In this document: piece by piece, positions 1 through 4,315 of the stretch
How the letters are laid out: every line of letters starts with the position of its first letter
Numbering within the stretch: position 1 is the stretch's first letter
The notes under the pieces: generated by a model
Seen by the model: only the letters and a program-made list of their open reading frames with translations
The model's database searches: none
What the model was told of the DNA's origin: nothing
Made by a program: the position numbers and the translations under genes
DNA from: Armatimonadota bacterium
GTDB taxonomy: Bacteria; Armatimonadota; Fimbriimonadia; Fimbriimonadales; ATM1
Assembly: GCA_013816225.1 (NCBI GenBank)
Contig: JACDEQ010000019.1
Location: 1-5,641, forward strand
Direction: 5' to 3'
DNA: 5,641 bases

Positions 1-1098
1 GAAACCTACTATCGGGCGGAACAGGGAGAGTTCAAGCTTCTGACCCTCAAGCGCCGCGCAGTTGCTCTGCGTCTCCCGGAGGTGACGATGACCGACCTGC
101 GTGAAGTCTTCAAGGAGGGTCGCCCGTCGATTCTGGGGCCCCAGTTGCGCGCGGAGCTGCACCGCACGCTTGCCGACGGCCATCAAGCGATCTTGTTCAT
201 CAACCGCCGCGCCTATGCCCACTCCTTAGTGTGCAGGGATTGCGGCCATTCGCCCAGGTGCCCGAACTGCTCGGTCGCGCTGACCTTTCACCGCCTGGCG
301 CGGCGACTTCGCTGCCACCATTGCAACCTCGCGATTCCCGCGCCGGACGCCTGCCCGGTCTGCGAATCGACACGGCTGCGCCCGCTTGGCCTAGGGACGG
401 AGAAGGTGGAGGAGGTCGTAAGAGCCGAGTTTCCGGACGCCAAGGTAGCGCGGCTAGATCGCGACGTCGCGCGGAGGAAGGGAGTCCTCGAGGAAGTTCT
501 GAACAAGCTGCGCGAAGGTGAGCTGCAGATTCTCGTCGGCACCCAGATGATCGCCAAGGGGTTGGACTTTCCAGGCGTTACGTTGGTCGGCGTGATCGCT
601 GCGGATACGGGTTTGGGAGTCCCCGATTTTCGCTCGACTGAGCGGACATTTCAGCTGCTCACACAGGTCTCGGGCAGAGCAGGCAGGCGCGAGCCGGGAA
701 AGGTGGTGATTCAGAGCTTCCAGCCGGAGCACCCGGCGGTTTCGTTTGCCGCAGCGCAAGACTTCGACGATTTCTATCGCTCCGAAATTGCCGAGCGCAA
801 GGAGGCGTTGTACCCCCCGTTCATCAAGCTGGTCAACGTAGTGGCGACATCGGAAATCCGGGCCGACTGCGAGGTCGCAATTGGCCGCCTGGCTCGGCAC
901 TACTCCGGAATCGAAACGGTGGCAGTAATCGGACCCGCGGAATGCCCGATCGGTCGGCTAAAAGGGCGTTACCGCCGGCACATCCTGCTGAAGCTTCCCC
1001 TCGATTTTTCGGTTCGGGACCTGCGTCTCCCGGCTGAAATAGCGTTTGACCGGTCCGTCCAGATCACGATCGATATCAACCCGGGCTCACTCCTATGA
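1..1098 (+). CDS. priA: Primosomal protein N' (PriA), replication restart DNA helicase, C-terminal part
   Basis: PriA binds stalled or repaired replication forks and starts reloading of the replicative helicase in the cytoplasm. The frame is open from base 1, so the gene begins upstream. The ATG at 82 lies inside the conserved domain and is not the start. The visible 365 residues hold the C-terminal helicase half. Eight cysteines at fragment residues 78, 81, 87, 90, 105, 108, 118 and 121 (CRDC, CPNC, CHHC, CPVC) form the PriA zinc-binding module inserted in the helicase core, with the same spacing as I recall for E. coli PriA. Helicase motif V (GTQMIAKGLDFPGVTLVG, from about 180) and motif VI (QLLTQVSGRAGR, 218-229) follow, then the C-terminal domain ending in INPGSLL. 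Compared with E. coli PriA (732 residues), about 360 N-terminal residues, including the DNA-binding domain and the Walker motifs, lie outside the window. It is the first visible gene of a priA-def-fmt cluster. Identification is very secure. Confidence 0.97.
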   Translation, partial: ETYYRAEQGEFKLLTLKRRAVALRLPEVTMTDLREVFKEGRPSILGPQLRAELHRTLADGHQAILFINRRAYAHSLVCRDCGHSPRCPNCSVALTFHRLARRLRCHHCNLAIPAPDACPVCESTRLRPLGLGTEKVEEVVRAEFPDAKVARLDRDVARRKGVLEEVLNKLREGELQILVGTQMIAKGLDFPGVTLVGVIAADTGLGVPDFRSTERTFQLLTQVSGRAGRREPGKVVIQSFQPEHPAVSFAAAQDFDDFYRSEIAERKEALYPPFIKLVNVVATSEIRADCEVAIGRLARHYSGIETVAVIGPAECPIGRLKGRYRRHILLKLPLDFSVRDLRLPAEIAFDRSVQITIDINPGSLL

Positions 1099-1108
1099 AA
1101 CGCCGCAC

Positions 1109-1138
1109 TTGACCCCAGACGCGCCGTGCAACCACAAT
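1109..1138 (+). promoter_or_regulatory. Candidate sigma70-type promoter upstream of def
   Basis: A -35-like TTGACC (1109-1114) is followed after 18 bases by a -10-like CACAAT (1133-1138). It lies just after the priA stop, so def-fmt might be transcribed independently of priA. The predicted transcript would start near 1145, only a few bases before the ATG at 1152. The -10 match is imperfect (4 of 6) and the promoter consensus of this organism is unknown, so this is tentative. Confidence 0.35.
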
Positions 1139-1193
1139 AACGCCCGAGCGTATGGACATCGTGATCCCTTCCGAATTCGAGCCGCTTTGGCGG

Positions 1194-1682
1194 ATGAGCG
1201 ACGAACAGCCTGTGGTCAAATACCCGGCTGACGTGCTGCGCGAGGTCGCCGCGCCGGTCGCAAGGGTCAACAAGCGAGTTCGCCAGCTCATCGAGCAGAT
1301 GGTCGAGGTCACGAAGAAAGCGCACGGCATCGGCCTGGCCGCCCCACAGGTCGGTATTTCCGAGCGCGTGATCGTCGTTTCGATCGACGGTAGAAAGCTG
1401 ACCCCGCTTGTAAATCCAGTGATCACTCGCGCGGAAGGCGAGCAAATCGGCGAGGAGGGCTGCCTCAGCCTGCCCGGCCTTTACGGCGAGGTGCTCCGCA
1501 AGGCGGCTATCGAGGTCGAGGCTTTGGACGCCGAGGGGCGGCCGGTTAACCTTTTCTTGGAGGGATTGTCAGCGCGGGTTGTCCAGCATGAAATCGACCA
1601 CCTCGACGGGGTTCTTTTCGTCGATAAGGTCGACCTCGGCACCTTGCACTGGGCCTGGCCCGCCGGGGCCGTAGCCTCTTAA
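1194..1682 (+). CDS. def: Peptide deformylase
   Basis: A metal-dependent hydrolase that removes the N-formyl group from the initiator methionine of new proteins as they leave the ribosome. All three family motifs are present. With the start at 1194 (162 residues) they are GIGLAAPQVG (45-54), EEGCLS (metal-ligand Cys90) and QHEIDH (ligands His132 and His136, catalytic Glu133). These positions almost coincide with E. coli Def, and the N-terminus MSDEQPVVKYPADVLREVA fits the family. An in-frame ATG at 1152 would add 14 residues (MDIVIPSEFEPLWR) that I do not recognise from the family. Neither start has a good Shine-Dalgarno sequence, and a candidate promoter ends just before 1152, so the longer form (1152-1682, 176 residues) stays possible. 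The gene lies 95 bases after priA, and its TAA stop directly precedes the fmt start in the same frame. Function is very secure; the start is about 65:35. Confidence 0.95.
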   Translation: MSDEQPVVKYPADVLREVAAPVARVNKRVRQLIEQMVEVTKKAHGIGLAAPQVGISERVIVVSIDGRKLTPLVNPVITRAEGEQIGEEGCLSLPGLYGEVLRKAAIEVEALDAEGRPVNLFLEGLSARVVQHEIDHLDGVLFVDKVDLGTLHWAWPAGAVAS

Positions 1683-2597
1683 GTGCGTCTTGTCTATTTT
1701 GGGACGAGCGCCTTCGCCGTTCCTGCCTTGAAGGCGCTGTCTGAAAGCGTGGTTCTAGTTGTTTCTCAGCCTGACCGACCTGCCGGCAGAGGGAAGAAAC
1801 TCCGCGTCTTACCGGTAAAGGCTGCTGCGGAGGAGGTCGGCATACCCGTTTTAACTCCCGAGAGAGCGCGCGAGGCGGCGTTTGTCGAGCATATTCGTTC
1901 GCTGGAGGCCGACGCGCTCGTTGTAGCCAGCTACGGGCAGATTCTCTCCGAGGCTTTGCTCCAATCGGCGAAGAGAGGAGGCATCAACCTCCACGCGTCA
2001 ATTCTCCCCAAGTACCGAGGCGCCGCGCCAATTCATCGGGCGATCCTCGAGGGGGAAACCGAATCGGGCGTGACCCTGATCCAGATGGATAAAGGCATGG
2101 ACACCGGAGACATCATCGCGATCGAAAAGGTTGCGATAGGCCCGGACGAGACGACGGGCGAACTGGAGGCTCACCTGTCATTGCTCGCCGCAAGAATGGT
2201 AGCGAAGTGGCTACCTACTATCGCTACGGGTTTTTTTGCACGCATTCCCCAGGACGATGCACGGGCCACGTTGGCGCCGAAAGTGAACCGCGAGGACGGG
2301 TTGCTCAAGTTCCAGATGAGCGCTGGAGAAGCCTACCGGCGATTCCGTGTCTGCACCCCTAGGCCGGGTTCAGGAGTCGAAACGCGTTTCGGCTTCGTCA
2401 AATTACTAGAAGCTCGCAGTGCCCAAGGCAGCGGCGAGCCCGGCGAAGTACTGTCGGTCGGCAACAATGGAGTGGCCGTCGCCTTCGCTGCCGGAGCGTT
2501 GATTTTTCTTCGGGTACAATTGGAGGGCAAGCATTCAATTTCAGCGAACGCTTTCGCCAACGGCCACCGTCTTTCACCGGGCAGCAACTTGGCATGA
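1683..2597 (+). CDS. fmt: Methionyl-tRNA formyltransferase
   Basis: Transfers a formyl group from 10-formyltetrahydrofolate to the methionine on initiator tRNA, giving the fMet-tRNA used to start translation. The 304 residues match the family length (about 315 in E. coli). The N-terminal formyltransferase domain (about 1-180) opens with MRLVYFGTSAFAVPAL. It carries QPDRPAGRGKKL (29-40) and the active-site segment INLHASILPKYRGAAPIHRA, with catalytic Asn102 and His104. Asp140 lies in MDKGMDTGD. The C-terminal tRNA-binding domain (about 205-304) ends with the expected QLEGK...PGSNLA. The GTG start is placed by homology: the family N-terminus begins exactly here and the preceding codon is the def stop. 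No strong Shine-Dalgarno sequence is visible, so translation probably depends on ribosomes finishing def. A run of seven T at 2231-2237 lies in the coding region without breaking the frame. A strong terminator follows at 2731-2774. Confidence 0.97.
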   Translation: MRLVYFGTSAFAVPALKALSESVVLVVSQPDRPAGRGKKLRVLPVKAAAEEVGIPVLTPERAREAAFVEHIRSLEADALVVASYGQILSEALLQSAKRGGINLHASILPKYRGAAPIHRAILEGETESGVTLIQMDKGMDTGDIIAIEKVAIGPDETTGELEAHLSLLAARMVAKWLPTIATGFFARIPQDDARATLAPKVNREDGLLKFQMSAGEAYRRFRVCTPRPGSGVETRFGFVKLLEARSAQGSGEPGEVLSVGNNGVAVAFAAGALIFLRVQLEGKHSISANAFANGHRLSPGSNLA

Positions 2598-2641
2598 AAC
2601 GTTTTTCCTCCAGCCGGGAACTCGCGGAACGATTCGTTTGT

Positions 2642-2657
2642 TGTACTGAGCAGTACA
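2642..2657. promoter_or_regulatory. 16-base palindrome, possible operator or small hairpin
   Basis: TGTACTG-AG-CAGTACA is a perfect inverted repeat with 7-base arms and a 2-base centre, 44 bases after the fmt stop and before the terminator. It has the size and symmetry of a binding site for a dimeric regulator. As RNA, the 2-base loop would make a poor hairpin unless the stem opens. I could not match it to a known box. The GTAC half-sites resemble those of cyanobacterial LexA or TrpR, but the spacing differs from both. No convincing promoter overlaps it. Confidence 0.4.
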
Positions 2658-2730
2658 GTTTACGACAGCATAAAGTCTGGGACAGGGAACGATTTTTACC
2701 CTTGATTTGACTCTCTCCTCCCTCCTCCCA

Positions 2731-2774
2731 GCCCCGGCACGGTTCTCCCCCCTCCGTGTCCGGGGCAATTTTTT
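2731..2774 (+). terminator. Strong rho-independent terminator after fmt
   Basis: Left arm GCCCCGGCACGG (2731-2742), an 11-base C-rich loop, and right arm CCGTGTCCGGGGC (2754-2766) pair over 12 base pairs with one bulged base. Two A and six T (2769-2774) follow. It sits 133 bases after the fmt stop and 118 bases before the lipoprotein start. It should therefore end the priA-def-fmt transcript and separate it from the lipoprotein gene. A pyrimidine tract at 2711-2729 leads into the hairpin. Confidence 0.85.
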
Positions 2775-2848
2775 GCTTGTCGGGCACGTTCGCCGCCGAT
2801 TCGTTGTTCTTTCGTTTAGCCAACGCTCAGGGTTCCTTTGGCGGGTAT

Positions 2849-2882
2849 CCTCCCACGGGCGCTGGCCCATTACCTGGAGGTA
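2849..2882 (+). promoter_or_regulatory. Shine-Dalgarno site of the lipoprotein gene, with possible masking hairpin
   Basis: GGAGG at 2876-2880 is the ribosome binding site for the TTG start at 2893, with a rather long 12-base spacing. Upstream CCTCC (2849-2853) is exactly complementary to it. Between them GGGC (2857-2860) and GCCC (2865-2868) can pair over a 4-base loop. The site is also the right arm of a small palindrome, TACCT-GG-AGGTA (2871-2882). The Shine-Dalgarno call is firm. Masking by RNA folding is inference from base pairing only. Confidence 0.55.
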
Positions 2883-2892
2883 TTAGCAAGTT

Positions 2893-3954
2893 TTGAAATC
2901 AATTGGACTATTTCTATTGGCCGCGACGACGGCTGCGGGACTCACGGGCTGCGGCGGTAAGGCCGGCGGCGAGACAATCGCAAATTTTAACGGCAAGCCT
3001 ATCGAGGAGAGCAAATATTACAAGCAACTCGAGACCATGGACTCGATCGCCGTTGTGCTGCCGAACGGGCAAACGACGAATGCTCGGCCCGCGCAGCCCT
3101 TGTCGAGCCAAGCGCTAGGCAAATTGATCGAAAGGCAGGTTGTGTTGCAAGCTGCAAAGGATCAGGGAGTTCTACCCAGCAAGGAAGACGTCGAGAAAGA
3201 GAAGACGCTGCGATCTGGCTTGAACCCTCAGTTTTTCGACCAGATGCGGGCTCTGGGGTATTCCGGAGACGATATCAACGAGTCGCTCCAGGTCGACCTC
3301 GCGCTTTACCAGCTCTCCGTCAAAGGACAGCAAGAGAAGACCATCGCCGACGCCGAGAAGTTCGTCAAAGAGAACCCGGAAAGGTTCCGACAGCCCGCGA
3401 CCGCGTCGCTCCGATGGATCGTTTTGAACAACCCTTCCCAGCGCCAAGCCGTCGATAAGGCCCTGATCAACGCCACGTTCGGCGCAGCAGCGACGCAGTT
3501 CAGCACCGTCCCGTCCGCAAAGGTCGATAACGGCGCGTTCAACCCCGCACCGGGCAGTACGGCTCCGAGGCCGGTCCCGGTCACTGACACGCTCGGCCCC
3601 GAACTCCTCCCCCAAGTGAAAAAGACGGGCGAGGGCGAAGCGAGCGGCTGGTTCCAGTTCCGCGGCAAATGGGTGAAGATCAAAGTCGAGGGAAAGACCG
3701 TAGCCCAACAAACAAAACCTTCTGCCGGACAGCTCGAGTTGATTCGGCGGGCGCTGACCCAGCAGGACGCAAAGGGTTCGATCGATGTGCAGAAGATCCT
3801 CCTGGATAAGCTTCTTGCAGCAGACGTGAAGATCACCCGTGCGCACCTCAAGAAGAACTGGGACACGCTCGTCACCGCTCTCAAGCAGCGAACGGCCGAG
3901 CTCGGTGAATCTGCGCCATCTCAAACCAGCGAAGCAACGAAGCCGAAAAAGTAA
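2893..3954 (+). CDS. Lipoprotein of the SurA/PrsA foldase type with degenerate parvulin-like domain
   Basis: Probably a membrane-anchored extracytoplasmic chaperone. The N-terminus MKSIGLFLLAATTAAGLTGC is a lipoprotein signal peptide, with lipobox LTGC and lipidated Cys20. Next comes a SurA_N-like segment (about 25-160): IANFNGKPIEESKYYKQLE resembles the usual 'VNGxPI' opening, followed by charged helices. Residues 167-268 align by eye with a PPIC-type parvulin domain, from FRQPATASLRWIVLNN through DNGAFNP to the final strand GKWVKIKVEGK. A Pro-rich insert lies at 218-232, a helical segment at 276-335, and a Lys/Ser/Thr-rich tail ends the protein. The parvulin histidines seem absent (LRWIV where HIL is usual, KWVKIKV where GYHIIKV is usual), so isomerase activity is doubtful. 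An in-frame TAG at 2884-2886 leaves TTG at 2893 as the only start that keeps the signal peptide, and GGAGG supports it. The gene stands alone after the fmt terminator. The foldase class is inferred without alignment. Confidence 0.85.
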   Translation: MKSIGLFLLAATTAAGLTGCGGKAGGETIANFNGKPIEESKYYKQLETMDSIAVVLPNGQTTNARPAQPLSSQALGKLIERQVVLQAAKDQGVLPSKEDVEKEKTLRSGLNPQFFDQMRALGYSGDDINESLQVDLALYQLSVKGQQEKTIADAEKFVKENPERFRQPATASLRWIVLNNPSQRQAVDKALINATFGAAATQFSTVPSAKVDNGAFNPAPGSTAPRPVPVTDTLGPELLPQVKKTGEGEASGWFQFRGKWVKIKVEGKTVAQQTKPSAGQLELIRRALTQQDAKGSIDVQKILLDKLLAADVKITRAHLKKNWDTLVTALKQRTAELGESAPSQTSEATKPKK

Positions 3955-3966
3955 GGCCAAGAACAA

Positions 3967-3999
3967 GAGGGTTGCGGCAGTCTTGCCTCAACTCTTTCT
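3967..3999. terminator. Weak candidate bidirectional terminator between convergent genes
   Basis: Between the lipoprotein stop (3954) and the stop of the minus-strand small ORF (3998), GAGGGTTGCGGCA (3967-3979) and TGCCTCAACTC (3984-3994) form an imperfect hairpin with a GTCT loop, one mismatch and a two-base bulge. TTTCT follows on the plus strand, and a moderately T-rich stretch follows on the minus strand. Its position is right for ending both transcripts, but stem and T-tract are poor. Confidence 0.35.
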
Positions 4000-4312
4000 A
4001 TGGGGAGGCAGCCCCGACCAAGGCTTCACAAAGCTGAGCGATCTCCTCGCGAGAGATCTCGCCGTTCCCAACCAACGGCTCCAGTTCTTTCTCAACACTT
4101 GCAAAAGCAGGCGCCTTGAAGCTACATAGTGGGGGACAGGCACAGTCCAGCTCGCAAAGCGTTAGCCGAAATCCGTGCTTGTAATCGCCGGCGTTGTAGG
4201 GAGCGATTCCCGTTTCGACTAGGTCGTGGACCGACGTGAAGATTCCCGCCACCACGCTCGTGCCGTCCTTGAAAAACTGCTCCGTCACCCAGTAAATCCT
4301 TCTAAATCTCAT
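3998..4312 (-). CDS. Uncharacterised 104-residue protein downstream of S9 peptidase
   Basis: I do not recognise this protein. It starts with ATG only three bases after the peptidase stop (TAG at 4318-4316), so the two genes are probably co-transcribed and perhaps translationally coupled. Only weak purine-rich sequence precedes the start. The sequence looks like a real soluble protein: RRIYWVTEQFF, DGTSVVAGIFTSVHDLVETG and KHGFRLTLCELDC alternate like beta strands, and EISREEIAQLCEALVGA looks like a C-terminal amphipathic helix. There are four cysteines (three in CELDCACPPLC, one in the last helix) but no clean CxxC pair. There is no signal peptide or membrane segment. GC-rich third positions in the first half support coding; the second half has more mixed codons. 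A chance ORF behind the peptidase cannot be excluded, but spacing and composition favour a real gene of unknown function. Confidence 0.68.
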   Translation of the reverse strand: MRFRRIYWVTEQFFKDGTSVVAGIFTSVHDLVETGIAPYNAGDYKHGFRLTLCELDCACPPLCSFKAPAFASVEKELEPLVGNGEISREEIAQLCEALVGAASP

Positions 4313-4315
4313 TCT

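Noticed and set aside
82..84. ATG as a possible priA start
   Set aside because: It lies inside a conserved stretch (ALRLPEVTMTDLREVF) and the frame stays open to base 1 with PriA-like sequence.
454..900. Minus-strand ORF of 148 codons opposite priA
   Set aside because: Antisense to conserved helicase motifs V and VI, with no recognisable domain of its own.
969..1445. Minus-strand ORF of 158 codons across the priA-def boundary
   Set aside because: Overlaps the conserved ends of two well-identified genes and shows no family features.
2231..2237. Run of seven T in fmt as a slippage or phase-variation site
   Set aside because: The frame is intact through it and the C-terminal domain matches the family. 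There is no sign of a programmed frameshift.
3172..3966. Long minus-strand ORF (264 codons) opposite the lipoprotein gene
   Set aside because: Leu- and Arg-rich translation with no recognisable motif, lying antisense to a gene with a clear signal peptide and ribosome binding site. This is the usual artefact of GC-rich coding sequence.
4036..4062. Inverted-repeat-like GAGATC/GATCTC words near the end of the small ORF
   Set aside because: Explained by repeated Glu-Ile codons in the C-terminal helix (GEISREEIA), with no T-tract or continuous stem.
3839..4129. Plus-strand ORF of 96 codons over the lipoprotein end and the small minus-strand ORF
   Set aside because: Basic, low-complexity translation with no ribosome binding site. 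The minus-strand ORF with operon spacing explains the region better.
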